A stretch of DNA of 64,000 bases, taken from Lewinellaceae bacterium. Its GTDB lineage: Bacteria; Bacteroidota; Bacteroidia; Chitinophagales; Saprospiraceae. Below the pieces are notes generated by a model. The model was given only the letters and a program-made list of their open reading frames with translations. It was not told the DNA's origin and did not search any database. The position numbers were made by a program, and so were the translations under genes. Below are positions 19,014-29,117 of this stretch, piece after piece. The DNA lies in the NCBI GenBank assembly GCA_016713985.1, contig JADJOD010000006.1, positions 124,001-188,000 of the forward strand, written 5' to 3'. Each line of letters opens with the position of its first letter. The first letter of the stretch is position 1.

Positions 19014-19601
19014 ATGAAAAACGAATACACTATCACGGTCTATACCGAAAACCAGGTCGGTCTGCTGAACCGTATTGCGATCATTTTTTCGCGGAGAAAG
19101 ATCAATATCGAGAGCCTGAACACGTCCCCTTCCGAAGTGCCGGGTATCCACCGTTTCACCATTGTGATCAATGAAACGGAGGAAGTGGTGCGCAAACTCG
19201 CCCGCCAAATGGAAAAACAGGTGGACGTGTTGCGGGCATTCTGCAACACCGCCGACGAGATCGTCTGGCAGGAAATGGCGCTGTACAAAGTGCCGACGGA
19301 TGAGATTGCAGAAAAAGTAAAGGTTGAACGTTTGTTGCGCGCATTCGGCGCCCGGGCCGTGGTGATCCGGCGCGATTACACCGTTTTTGAAACATCGGGC
19401 CACCGGGAAGAAACCGATCGCCTCGTTCAGGAACTTGAACCCTATGGCCTGATTGAATTCGTACGCAGCGCGCGGGTAGCCATCATTAATGCAAGCGACG
19501 GTTTTCACGAACTGCTCCAGGAATTTGAACAACGGGAACCCGGCGAAGAAGCCGCCGAAAACGAATTCCTCGATCAACACGAAGAAGTGTTTGCGATGTA
19601 A
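19014..19601 (+). CDS. ilvN: Acetolactate synthase small (regulatory) subunit
   Basis: Regulatory partner of IlvB; it binds branched-chain amino acids, usually valine, to cause feedback inhibition. Residues 3-77 form an ACT domain (YTITVYTENQVGLLNRIAII). The C-terminal ACT-like domain contains GARAVVIRRDYTVFETSGH and LIEFVRSARVAI. Its length of 195 residues is somewhat longer than E. coli IlvH because of an acidic tail. This ACT subunit is the only obvious allosteric control in the operon, because LeuA lacks its regulatory domain. The name ilvH is equally used for this subunit. Confidence 0.94.
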   Translation: MKNEYTITVYTENQVGLLNRIAIIFSRRKINIESLNTSPSEVPGIHRFTIVINETEEVVRKLARQMEKQVDVLRAFCNTADEIVWQEMALYKVPTDEIAEKVKVERLLRAFGARAVVIRRDYTVFETSGHREETDRLVQELEPYGLIEFVRSARVAIINASDGFHELLQEFEQREPGEEAAENEFLDQHEEVFAM

Positions 19602-19610
19602 CAGAGACCA

Positions 19611-19645
19611 ATTCATCATTCATCTCTCATCATTCATCATTCTAA
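19611..19645. repeat. ATTCATC word repeat before ilvC
   Basis: The 49-base spacer between ilvN and ilvC is built from short direct repeats of ATTCATC / CTCATCATTC words. It has no hairpin. It resembles other low-complexity word repeats found at gene junctions in this window. Confidence 0.5.
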
Positions 19646-19650
19646 AAACA

Positions 19651-20715
19651 ATGGCACAACTCAACTTTGGCGGCGCCCTCGAAAACGTCGTTACCCGCGA
19701 AGAATTTCCCCTTGAAAAGGCCCGGGCCGTATTGGCCGACGAAACGGTAGCCGTCATCGGTTACGGCGTGCAAGGCCCCGGTCAGGCGCTCAACCAGCGC
19801 GAAAACGGCATCCGTGTCATTGTGGGTCAACGCCCCAACTCCAAATCCTGGGACAAGGCCGTACGCGACGGTTTTGTGCCGGGTGTCGACCTTTTTGACA
19901 TCGAGGAAGCCCTGCAACGCGGCACCATCATTTGTTACCTGCTCAGCGACGCAGCGCAGATTCAACTCTGGCCCACAGTAAAAAAACACCTCAGCCCCGG
20001 CAAGGCGCTTTATTTTTCACACGGCTTCGGCATCACGTACAACGACCAGACGGGGATTGTGCCACCGGAGGGTGTGGATGTTTTCCTCGTGGCGCCAAAA
20101 GGATCGGGCACTTCCCTGCGCCGGATGTTCCTGCAGGGCCGCGGACTGAACAGCAGCTACGCCATTCACCAGGACGCTACAGGTCGCGCTTTCGAACGTG
20201 TGGTGGCGCTCGGCATCGCCATCGGCAGCGGCTATTTGTTTGAAACAACGTTTAAAAAAGAGGTGTACAGCGACCTGACCGGCGAACGCGGCACATTGAT
20301 GGGCGCCATTCAGGGCATTTTTGCAGCCCAATATGCGGTTTTGCGCGAACGCGGCCACTCGCCTTCCGAAGCATTTAACGAGACCGTGGAAGAACTCACT
20401 CAGTCGCTTATGCCGCTTGTCGCTGAAAACGGCATGGACTGGATGTACGCCAACTGCTCCACAACGGCCCAACGCGGCGCTTTGGATTGGTGGAAAAAAT
20501 TCCGCGACGCTACCTTGCCCGTGTTTAACGAACTGTACGACAGCGTGGCCGCCGGCAAAGAAGCCGGTCGCTCCATCGCCAGCAACAGCCAGCCCGATTA
20601 CCGCGAAAAACTCGAAGTGGAACTCAAAGAACTCCGCGAGAGTGAAATGTGGCAGGCGGGACAGACGGTGCGGAATTTGCGACCCGAAAATCAGCCGGTG
20701 GAAGAACTGGTTTGA
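19651..20715 (+). CDS. ilvC: Ketol-acid reductoisomerase
   Basis: NADPH-dependent isomerisation and reduction of acetolactate and acetohydroxybutyrate in valine and isoleucine synthesis. The product has 354 residues from the ATG at 19651; this start gives the expected MAQLNFGGALENVVTREEF. The Rossmann domain has GYGVQGPGQALNQRENG, and the C-terminal knotted domain has KEVYSDLTGERGTLMGAIQG with the metal-binding Asp and Glu, then YANCSTTAQRGALDWW. It is slightly longer than class I enzymes of about 330 residues. It is the last gene of the leu/ilv run; gltB begins about 470 bases downstream. Confidence 0.95.
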   Translation: MAQLNFGGALENVVTREEFPLEKARAVLADETVAVIGYGVQGPGQALNQRENGIRVIVGQRPNSKSWDKAVRDGFVPGVDLFDIEEALQRGTIICYLLSDAAQIQLWPTVKKHLSPGKALYFSHGFGITYNDQTGIVPPEGVDVFLVAPKGSGTSLRRMFLQGRGLNSSYAIHQDATGRAFERVVALGIAIGSGYLFETTFKKEVYSDLTGERGTLMGAIQGIFAAQYAVLRERGHSPSEAFNETVEELTQSLMPLVAENGMDWMYANCSTTAQRGALDWWKKFRDATLPVFNELYDSVAAGKEAGRSIASNSQPDYREKLEVELKELRESEMWQAGQTVRNLRPENQPVEELV

Positions 20716-21181
20716 TAACAGAGGTCGTCCCGTAAACTCGACAATATCATGGTACGTACAGCGCAGCAATTGCGAACACCTGTTCGATAACCTGCGGGGT
20801 CATCATTTTGATTTTTCGGAAGTGGACAAGGATGATGCATTGTTCGGGTATCTGGCATGAAGATATTTTTTTATGTTTTTTATCCAAACAAAGTTTTTAA
20901 TACCTGGCATTTGAACGCACAAATAATTTCGAGAACACGTTTTTTTGAAAGATTTGATCAAATATCGGGCCGTCAACATCTTAATATTCCGAAAATTTTT
21001 TAAATCGTGAATTGTATGATAAATTTGATCTTTAAATCCCGAAATTTTATTTGACAAACCGGCTGTTTTTCAGACCATGACCCACCACCAAGTTGAAACA
21101 GCCACCGCCGGCTCCCGGTCCGTCAATCCGAGTAATTTTCACCTGCCCGCCAAGTAAGACCATTTTCATAATTTATTGAAA
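20716..21181. other. Gap between ilvC and gltB
   Basis: A 466-base stretch. Its first 145 bases contain an open frame ending in DFSEVDKDDALFGYLA at 20860 with no convincing start, possibly a gene remnant. Positions 20860-21060 are AT-rich and hold a near-consensus Bacteroidota promoter: TTTT at 20997-21000, 19 bases, then TAAATTTG at 21020-21027. A 26-codon open frame (21077-21157) follows. No stem with a T run was seen after ilvC. Confidence 0.5.
21077..21157 (+). CDS. Possible 26-residue leader peptide upstream of gltB
   Basis: Short open frame, ATG at 21077 and TAA at 21155-21157, coding MTHHQVETATAGSRSVNPSN and then FHLPAK. It lies between the candidate gltB promoter and the gltB start, 24 bases before it. 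The composition is not obviously that of an attenuation leader because it has one Gln and one Glu. The evidence is position only and it could be chance. Confidence 0.25.
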   Translation: MTHHQVETATAGSRSVNPSNFHLPAK

Positions 21182-24100
21182 ATGAGTCAATCAGGTTTAT
21201 ATAACCCGCTGTTCGAGCGGGACGCATGTGGAATTGGTTTTGCCGCCAATCTGAAAGGAAATAAAAACCACCAAACGGTTTCCGACGCGCTCACTATTCT
21301 GGAAAACATGGAGCACCGGGGCGCCAGTGGCAGCGAACCGAACAGCGGCGACGGCGCGGGTATCATGATCCAGGTGCCGCACGAGTTTTTCTTCGACGAA
21401 TGCCTTCAGTTGGGCGTCCAGTTGCCCCCGCCCGGGCGTTACGGCGCAGGTGTTGTTTTTTTTCCGAAAGAAATCCGCCTGCGGGAAGAATGCCGCGATA
21501 TTTTCAGCCGCTGCGCCGAAAAACTCGGACTGGAAATTCTTGTGTGGCGAAAGATACCGGTGAACAGCGAAGGCATCGGCGCCACCGCTTTGTCCGTCGA
21601 GCCGGAAATGGAACAGGTCTTCATCGCCTGCCCAGCCCATATCGCACAGGCCGACGACTTTGAACGCAAACTGTTCGTGCTGCGCAATTATTCCAGCCAC
21701 CTCATTCACAGCACCGTACGCCAAAACGCCATCGGATTTTACCTGGCTTCGCTGTCGTGCAGGACGGTTGTGTACAAAGGCCAACTCACCAGTTTGCAGG
21801 TGCGCGGTTATTTCCCCGACCTCGGCAACAAACGCCTCGTCAGCGCTTTCGGGTTGGTGCATTCGCGTTTCGCCACCAATACATTCCCTTCCTGGAAACT
21901 CGCTCAGCCGTTTCGTTACATCGCCCACAATGGCGAGATCAACACCCTGCAAGGAAACCTTAACTGGCTGAAAACCAGCGAAAAAGGATTTATTTCTCCT
22001 TATTTCAGCAAGGAGGAAATGGATATGCTGCGGCCCATCGTCACGTCCGGGCAATCGGATTCCGCCTGCTTAGACAACATGATCGAACTGCTCACCCTGA
22101 GCGGGCGATCCCTGCCACACGTGATGATGATGCTCATCCCGGAAGCCTGGGACGGACAACCCGAAATGGACCCGGTGAAACGGGCTTTTTACGAGTTCCA
22201 CGCCTCTTTTATGGAGCCCTGGGACGGGCCGGCGTCAATTTCTTTCACCGACGGCAATATTATCGGCGCCACCCTCGACCGCAACGGCCTGCGCCCTTCG
22301 CGGTACTGTGTGACCCACGACGACCGGGTGATCATGGCCTCCGAAACGGGTGTGCTGCCTGTCGCGCCCGAACTCATCAAGGAAAAAGGACGCCTGCAGC
22401 CGGGAAAAATGTTCATCGTGGACCTCACACAAGGCCGGATCATCAGCGACGATGAACTGAAAAGAGGCATTTGCAGCGAAAAACCCTACGGCGACTGGCT
22501 CAATAAACACAAAATTCGCCTGGAAGAACTGCCGGAGCCCCGTGTCACGTTTACCCACCTCGAAAGCAGCCAGGTGTTGAAATACCAGAAGGCTTTCGGA
22601 TACAGCGCCGAAGACCTCGACGTGATCATCGGGCCGATGGCGACGGAGGGCAAAGAGCCGATCGGATCGATGGGCAGCGACGTGCCGCTTGCCGTGTTGA
22701 GCAACCAGCCGCAACACCTGAGCAGTTATTTTAAACAACTCTTCGCCCAGGTCACCAACCCGCCCATCGACCCCATCCGGGAAAAAATGGTGATGTCTTT
22801 GGCCACTTTTGTGGGAAATATCGGCAATATTTTGATCGAAAATGAAAAAACCTGCCACACCGTCACACTGCAACACCCGATCCTGACCAACCACGAACTT
22901 GAAAAGATCCGCAGCATCGATACGGGCATTTTTCAGGCAAAAACCCTGCAAATGTACTTCCGCGCCGACGGGCAGCCCGGGTCGCTCCAAAAAGCCCTCG
23001 ACCGCATCTGCCGTTATGCTCTTGACGCCGTGGAAGACGGGTTTGAAGTGCTGGTGCTTTCCGATCGCGCCATCGACTCGGAACACGCCGCCATCCCTTC
23101 CCTGCTGTTTACCGCAGCGGTCCACCACCACCTGATCCGAAAGGGTTGCTGCGGCAACGTCGGCATCGTGGTGGAAGCCGGCGACGTGTGGGAAGTGCAT
23201 CATTTTGCCACCTTGCTCGGCTTCGGCGCGACGGCCATCAACCCTTACCTCGCTTTGTCGGGTATCCGCGACATGGAAAAAAGCGGGCGTTTGCAAACCC
23301 TGCCCGAGTCAAAAAACCTGGAAAAAAACTACATCAAAGCCGTCAACGAAGGGTTGCTCAAGGTTTTTTCAAAAATGGGCATTTCCACCCTGCAATCGTA
23401 CATGGGTGCGCAAACCTTCGAGATCATCGGCCTGAGCAAATCCGTTGTGGATCAATATTTTACAGGCGCTGTCAGCCGGATCGAAGGTATGCACCTGGAC
23501 GACATCGCCCGGGAAACACTCGCCAAACATTTCCTCGCTTTCCCGCAAAACGGCCGCCGCGCCAGCCTGGCGAACAATTATTTACAAATCACGCACCAGC
23601 CGACCCGTCTACCCGCCGGCGGCATTTATCAGTGGAAGCGCAACGGCGAGTTTCACCTGTTTAATCCCCAAAGCATCCACCTCTTGCAGTACGCTACACG
23701 GATGGGGGATTATTCCGTTTTTAAAAAGTATTCAAAAGTCGTCAATAACCAGTCCGAACGAGCGGTAACATTGCGCAGTTTGTTCACTTTCAAACAAATA
23801 CGCCCTTCCATTCCGCTGGAAGACGTGGAACCCGCAGAAAACATCTACCGCCGTTTTGCCACGGGCGCCATGTCGTTCGGCTCCATTTCCTGGGAAGCGC
23901 ACACGACCTTGGCCATTGCCATGAACCGGCTCGGCGGAAAAAGTAACACCGGGGAAGGCGGGGAAGACGAACGCCGGTATGAGCCCGCGAGTTATTGGTT
24001 ATCGGTTGCCGGTTCTTCGTTATCGGTTGTTGGTTCTTCGTTATCGGTTGAGCAACCAATAACCAGGAACCAACAACCGGCAATCAACAACCTGCGCCCG

Positions 24101-25993
24101 GGCGACTCCCTGCGCAGTGCCATCAAACAGGTGGCGTCCGGGCGGTTCGGCGTGACAAGTTTGTACCTGACCGAAGCCGACGAACTGCAAATAAAAATGG
24201 CGCAGGGCGCCAAACCCGGCGAAGGTGGGCAGTTACCTGGCCACAAGGTCGACGACTGGATCGGCCGGGTTCGGCACAGCACCCCCGGCGTGGGATTGAT
24301 CTCTCCCCCGCCCCACCACGATATTTATTCGATCGAAGACCTCGCACAGTTGATTTTTGACCTGAAAAATGCCAACCGCCGCGCCCGGATCAACGTAAAA
24401 TTAGTATCAAAAGCGGGTGTGGGCACCATCGCCGCAGGTGTGGCCAAAGCCAAAGCCGACGTCATCCTTGTCTCCGGGCACGACGGTGGCACCGGCGCCT
24501 CGCCCATCAGCAGCATCAAACACGCCGGTCTGCCCTGGGAACTCGGTCTCGCAGAAACCCACCAGACCCTCGTGCGCAACCGCCTGCGCAGCCGCGTGGT
24601 CGTGCAGGCCGACGGGCAGTTAAAAACCGGGCGCGACATCGCCGTCGCGGCCCTGCTTGGCGCCGAAGAATGGGGAGTGGCAACGGCGGCGCTCGTCGTG
24701 GAAGGCTGCATCCTCATGCGCAAATGCCACCTCAATACCTGCCCGGTGGGTGTGGCCACCCAGGACCCCGAACTCCGGAAACGTTTCACCGGCGACGCGG
24801 AACACGTGGTCAATTTTTTTAAATTTCTCACCGAAGAACTCCGCGAGATCATGGCCGAACTCGGCTTCCGGACGGTGAACGATATGATCGGGCAGGTGGA
24901 TTGCTTAGCGGTGGACGGTGGACGGTGGACGGTGGACGGTGGACGGTGGACGGTGGGCGGTGGACGGTCGACGGTGGACGGTCGACGGTGGACGATCAAG
25001 TAGTTGGCGCCGTATCGACGGAAAGACCGGGAGATAAAAACTGGAAATTCAGGCACTTAGACCTCTCTGCAATATTATTTCAGGAACAACAAAGCAACGG
25101 AGCAACGGCGGGTCACCCGGATGCGCCGGCAGTGATACCCACTTTGTATTGTTCCGAAAAACAAGACCACGGCCTGGCCGGCGTGCTGGACTGGCGCCTG
25201 CTGGAAACAGCCCGAACCGCCATCGAAACGGCACAACCCGTTTGGGCAGCATTTGACATTAAAAATACCGACCGCGCTACCGGCACCCTGCTTTCCAACG
25301 AAATCACCCGGCAATACCGCGCCGAAGGGTTGCCGCCGGATACGGTGCATTTCCGGTTCAACGGCACGGCGGGGCAAAGTTTCGGCGCGTTCACCGTACC
25401 TGGCCTGACCCTCGAACTGGAAGGTGATGCCAACGATTATTTCGGCAAAGGCCTGAGTGGCGCCAAACTCATCATTTATCCCTCGAAAAAAGCCGGGTTT
25501 GTGCCCGAAGACAACAGCATCATCGGCAACGTGGCTTTTTTACGGCGCCACGGCGGGAGAAGCGTACATCCGGGGCAAGGCGGGTGAACGTTTTTGCGTC
25601 CGCAACTCGGGTGCAAATGTGGTGGTGGAAGGTATCGGCGACCACGGCTGCGAATACATGACCGGCGGGCGCGTGGTCATTCTCGGCGATACCGGACGCA
25701 ATTTCGGCGCGGGTATGAGTGGAGGAATCGCATACGTGTGGGATACCCGGCACGCCTTCGCCCAACGCTGCAATCCGGAGATGATCGACCTCGATCCGCT
25801 CGATGAAAATGATCTCGCCGAACTCCATGTCCTGCTGGAACAACACGAGCGCCTCACCGGCAGCACCGTTGCCCGTTTTATACTCGATGATTTTGAAAAC
25901 CAGGCGCATCACTTCGTGAAAGTGTTTCCGAAAGATTATAAAAAAGCGCTGTTGGTGAAGAACGTCGGAGCCTTAAACGTATTCACCGGGTGA
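21182..25993 (+). CDS. gltB: Glutamate synthase large subunit, interrupted by repeats and frameshifts
   Basis: Alpha subunit of glutamate synthase, which makes two glutamates from glutamine and 2-oxoglutarate. The ATG at 21182 places the N-terminal nucleophile after a 15-residue propeptide (ERDACGIGF, Cys16). The class II glutaminase domain (16-400), the central domain and the FMN barrel (GGTGASPISSIKHAG, then CHLNTCPVGVATQDP with cluster Cys) precede the C-terminal GXGXG domain (GSAGQSFGAF-like and GVGDHGCEYMTGGRVV-like motifs). A family-foreign in-frame insert occupies about residues 936-970. Twelve copies of a 7-bp repeat at 24909-24992 throw the frame, causing a stop at 25001. A T6 run at 25536-25541 shifts it back (expected NVAFYGATAGEAY). 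The two shifts compensate. One more 7-bp unit and one less T would give a continuous product of about 1600 residues. The gene is followed by gltD. Confidence 0.93.
23989..24091. repeat. In-frame repeat insert inside gltB
   Basis: About 100 bases made of GGTTATCGGTTG and GGTTCTTCG words in two to three 21-base units, followed by a reversed copy (CAACCAATAACC), so the element is partly palindromic. It encodes ASYWLSVAGSSLSVVGSSL and then SVEQPITRNQQPAINN between GEGGEDERRYEP and LRPGDSLRSAIKQVASG; in other GltB proteins these two flanks are nearly adjacent. The frame is kept. The words CCGATAACCAATAACT (minus strand here) recur between gltB and gltD. Confidence 0.85.
24909..24992. repeat. 7-bp tandem repeat (12 copies) inside gltB
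   Basis: Twelve copies of CGGTGGA in a row, with three single-base variants (one CGGTGGG, two CGGTCGA). It encodes a VDGGRWT pattern. It lies in the linker between the FMN barrel and the GXGXG domain of glutamate synthase. Seven is not a multiple of three, so each gain or loss of a unit changes the downstream frame. With 12 units the frame is wrong; 13 or 10 units would restore it. Confidence 0.93.
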
Positions 25994-26014
25994 CTTGAAG
26001 TCACCCGGTGAATA
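25980..26014. repeat. 16-bp-arm hairpin at the gltB stop
   Basis: Perfect arms TATTCACCGGGTGACT (25980-25995) and AGTCACCCGGTGAATA (25999-26014) with a TGA loop. The TGA stop of gltB (25991-25993) lies in the left arm. The core is shared with the hairpin between leuC and leuD at 13697-13741. There is no T run. Confidence 0.88.
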
Positions 26015-26020
26015 AATCAC

Positions 26021-26053
26021 TGATAACCAATAACTAATAACCGATAACCACGC
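26021..26053. repeat. GATAACCAATAAC word repeat before gltD
   Basis: The spacer before gltD is built from TGATAACCAATAAC, TAATAACC and GATAACCA words. The same words make up the insert within gltB at 23989-24091, which shows that one repeat family occurs both between and inside genes here. Confidence 0.75.
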
Positions 26054-26061
26054 ACCGTCTC

Positions 26062-27582
26062 ATGGGAAAACCAACCGGATTTATCGAATATAACCGCCAG
26101 CTTCCTGCCAGGGAAAAGGCCGGCGAACGCATCCGGCATTACCGCGAATTTTCGGGCAAATACAACCCCGAACAGTTGCACCGGCAATCCGCGCGTTGTA
26201 TGAACTGCGGGGTGCCGTTTTGCCACAGCGGCTGTCCGTTGGGCAACGTGATCCCGGAATTTAACGAAGCGGTATACCGCAGCAGGTGGCAGGAAGCGTA
26301 CGATATACTTGCATCGACCAATAATTTCCCGGAATTCACCGGCCGCGTTTGCCCGGCGCCCTGCGAGAGCGCCTGCGTATTGGGAATTCATCAGCCGCCG
26401 GTAGCCATCGAGGAGATCGAGCGGCATATTATCGAAATCGCCTTCGAAAGCGGTTTTGTACAGGCACGGAAATTTAATCACCGCAGCGGCAAAAAAGTAG
26501 CCGTGGTGGGAAGTGGTCCGGCCGGCCTGGCCGCCGCCGTTCAACTCAATTCTGCCGGCCACCAGGTGACGGTTTTTGAACGCGACGACGCGCCGGGTGG
26601 TTTGTTGCGCTACGGCATTCCCGATTTTAAATTGGAAAAATGGGTGATTGACCGCAGAATCCGGCTCCTGGAAGAAGAAGGCATCGTATTCCGCTGCAAG
26701 GTGGAAGTTGGGGCAGACATACCGGTAAAAGACCTCCTGCGTGAATACCACGCCCTGGTGCTGGCGGGCGGCTCCACCATTCCACGCGACCTGAAAATTC
26801 CGGGCCGGGAACTCGAGGGGGTGCATTTTGCCATGAATTTTTTAAAAGAACAAAATATAGCGGTTCAAAAAAACAATCCCGCTGCCAACGGCCGGCTGAA
26901 CGGAAACCATACTTCTGCCGCTTCCGGGCCGGAGCGGATACTCGCCACAGACAAACACGTCGTCGTCATCGGCGGCGGCGACACGGGCAGCGACTGCGTG
27001 GGCACCTCCAACCGGCAGGGCGCCGTGTCGGTGACCCAATTCGAATTGTTGCCCGAACCCCCCGCAGAACGGACGGCGGCGATGCCCTGGCCGACATTTC
27101 CCATGCTGCTCAAAACCTCCTCGTCACACGAAGAAGGTTGTGAACGGCGCTTTGCCGTACAGACCAAAATGTTTCTGGGCGACGCCGGCGGCCGGCTGCG
27201 CGCGCTCCGGGTGGTCGATCTGGAATGGAAAGCCGGATCGGGCGGACCATGGTCACATTTTGAAGAAATACCCGGCACGGAGCGCGAAATACCCTGCGAC
27301 CTGGCGCTGCTCGCTATGGGTTTTGCACATCCGCAACACGAAGGTATGCTCGCAGAACTCGACGTCGAACTGGACGAACGTGGCAATGTGCGCGCACCGG
27401 AAAACACGTACCAAACCAGCATTGGAAAAGTATTTACGGCAGGCGACATGCGCCGGGGACAATCACTGGTGGTGTGGGCGATCAGCGAAGGGCGTGAATG
27501 TGCGCGAAAAGTGGATGAATACCTGATGGGGCATTCTTTACTGGAAAGCAGGGATGGTGTCGGGGTGATGGGGGATTGTTGA
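26062..27582 (+). CDS. gltD: Glutamate synthase small subunit
   Basis: Beta subunit of glutamate synthase: takes electrons from NADPH through FAD and Fe-S clusters to GltB. The product has 506 residues, slightly longer than usual (470-490). The N-terminal cluster domain has CMNCGVPFCHSGCPLGN and CPAPCESAC. The FAD site is VVGSGPAGLAAAVQL with EGG-like APGGLLRYGIPDFK, and the NADPH site is VVIGGGDTGSDCVGTSNRQG. TAGDMRRGQSLVVWAISEGR lies near the C terminus. A family-foreign loop of about 20 residues (NNPAANGRLNGNHTSAASG) lies before the NADPH motif. The tail after the normal end (SRDGVGVMGDC) runs into a 9-bp repeat. It forms an operon with gltB, 68 bases upstream. Confidence 0.96.
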   Translation: MGKPTGFIEYNRQLPAREKAGERIRHYREFSGKYNPEQLHRQSARCMNCGVPFCHSGCPLGNVIPEFNEAVYRSRWQEAYDILASTNNFPEFTGRVCPAPCESACVLGIHQPPVAIEEIERHIIEIAFESGFVQARKFNHRSGKKVAVVGSGPAGLAAAVQLNSAGHQVTVFERDDAPGGLLRYGIPDFKLEKWVIDRRIRLLEEEGIVFRCKVEVGADIPVKDLLREYHALVLAGGSTIPRDLKIPGRELEGVHFAMNFLKEQNIAVQKNNPAANGRLNGNHTSAASGPERILATDKHVVVIGGGDTGSDCVGTSNRQGAVSVTQFELLPEPPAERTAAMPWPTFPMLLKTSSSHEEGCERRFAVQTKMFLGDAGGRLRALRVVDLEWKAGSGGPWSHFEEIPGTEREIPCDLALLAMGFAHPQHEGMLAELDVELDERGNVRAPENTYQTSIGKVFTAGDMRRGQSLVVWAISEGRECARKVDEYLMGHSLLESRDGVGVMGDC

Positions 27583-27604
27583 TATTGTTGATATTGTTGA
27601 TATT
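27576..27604. repeat. 9-bp tandem repeat at the gltD stop
   Basis: Three copies of TTGTTGATA at 27576-27602 plus a partial copy. The gltD stop codon is inside the first copy. The rest of the gap to the next gene (27605-27714) shows no other structure. Confidence 0.8.
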
Positions 27605-27714
27605 TAAATCCGGAAGAAACTTGGTGTCCTGATGCATCCGGCGGCAGGGAGAATTGCCGTTCATCATACAATATAAGCCTAAATTCCCTTGTTTTGCATC
27701 TCGAATCGTCCGAC

Positions 27715-29090
27715 ATGCAAATTCGCACCCGACTTACGTTGTTGTTCCTGCTTATTGCCGCAGGTATCCTGGCCGGGGTATTGTTTGCGGTTTATTTTTT
27801 GTTCAAAAAAAATACGGAGGAAACCTTTTTCAACGGCCTGGAATCAAAGGCCGAAATGACCACACAAACCGCCCTGCGTGACCCGGCTTTGCTGAAACCC
27901 CTGCAGCCCATATGGATTCCGCCGGAAGACGATACACTTCCCTATCGCGACAACATCAGCATTTTTGACGATTCCTACGAACGTATTTTTGCCGTTCACG
28001 CCGACGCCCCCCCCGTTTCGGTCAAAGACCTGCAGGAAATATATTCGCACCGCACCACCCGGTTTAAACACTATAACCTGCACGCTTTGGGCCGGGTGGT
28101 CAATCACAACGAAGGACGGCCCTACGTCGTCGTTGTGGAGGGATTTTGCGATCCTACGGAACTAACCCAACTTCGGAACATCCTGATTATCAGTTTTATC
28201 GTTGGTATGGCATCGATGGCGGCATCGGGCTGGTATTACGCCGGCCAGGCTCTTGCTCCGGTATCGCGCATCATCAACGAGGTCGATACGATTCAACCTT
28301 CCGACCTCAGCCACCGGGTGGTCACGGGTATCAGCCGCGACGAACTCACACGCCTCGCCGAGACCTTCAACCGCCTGCTCGACCGGGTGGAGCAGGCTTT
28401 CCGGATGCAACGGATGTTCCTGTCCAACGTCTCGCACGAACTCAAAACCCGCTCATGGCGATACGGGCTCAACTCGATGTTGCGCTTCAGCGCGAACGCG
28501 ACGCCACGTCTTACCGGGCAGCCCTGCAAAGTGTGCTCGACGACGTGCACGCCCTCAGCGACGTGGAAGAAAAACTGCTGCTGCTCGCGCGGATTTACAA
28601 CGACCCCGCCGCCATACCTTTTTCCCCCGTCCGGCTCGACGAACTGATCTGGGCCGCCAAAGAACAACTCGGGAAGCAGCGAAAACACTTCAAAGTGGCG
28701 CTGGATTTTGAAAAAATGCCCGAAAACGATCAATTCCTTTATGTCAGCGCCAATGAAGCCCTGCTCCGGATCGCCCTGCTCAACCTGATGGACAACGGTT
28801 GTAAATATTCAGCCGACCATCGTGTGCAGGTCAGCGCGCGTTTTCAACCCGGCGGCGTTCATATCGTCGAAGTCAGGGACCAGGGGCCGGGAATTCCGCC
28901 GGAAGACGTCCAGCTTATTTTTGAGCCCTTTTTTCGCAGCGAACGGCACCGGCAAATAAAAGGCACCGGAATTGGTCTTTCACTCGTAAAAAGCATCCTG
29001 AACCTGCACCACATTACACTCTCCGTCGAAAGTCCCGCACAAGGCGGCACTATATTCCGCATGGTTTTCCCACCTTTGGCCACCGCTTGA
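27715..29090 (+). CDS. Sensor histidine kinase with HAMP domain (frameshifted, orphan)
   Basis: Two-component sensor kinase of the HisKA type. From the ATG at 27715 it has a first membrane helix (LLFLLIAAGILAGVLFAVYF), a periplasmic domain of about 130 residues, a second helix (IISFIVGMASMAASGWYYAG), and a HAMP domain (ALAPVSRIINEVDTIQPSDL). The phosphoacceptor motif is FLSNVSHELK. The frame shifts at the A4 run 28444-28447: the next frame continues NPLMAIRAQLDVALQRERD and the ATPase domain (LLNLMDNGCKYSADH, EVRDQGPGIP, GTGIGLSLVKSIL). One added A gives 458 residues. No response regulator is adjacent, which is unusual for this class. The next gene starts 27 bases after the stop and may be co-transcribed. 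Confidence 0.88.
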
Positions 29091-29117
29091 AATTCACCGT
29101 TCAAATCAACACATCCG

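Noticed and set aside
20803..21057. 84-codon minus-strand open frame in the ilvC-gltB gap
   Set aside because: It is AT-rich with Lys/Asn/Ile composition expected of non-coding AT-rich DNA, has no homologous look, and overlaps the probable gltB promoter.
22235..23296. 353-codon open frame antisense to gltB
   Set aside because: It is the mirror of a highly conserved, GC-rich gene. Its translation is low-complexity and Arg/His/Gly-rich with no family features.
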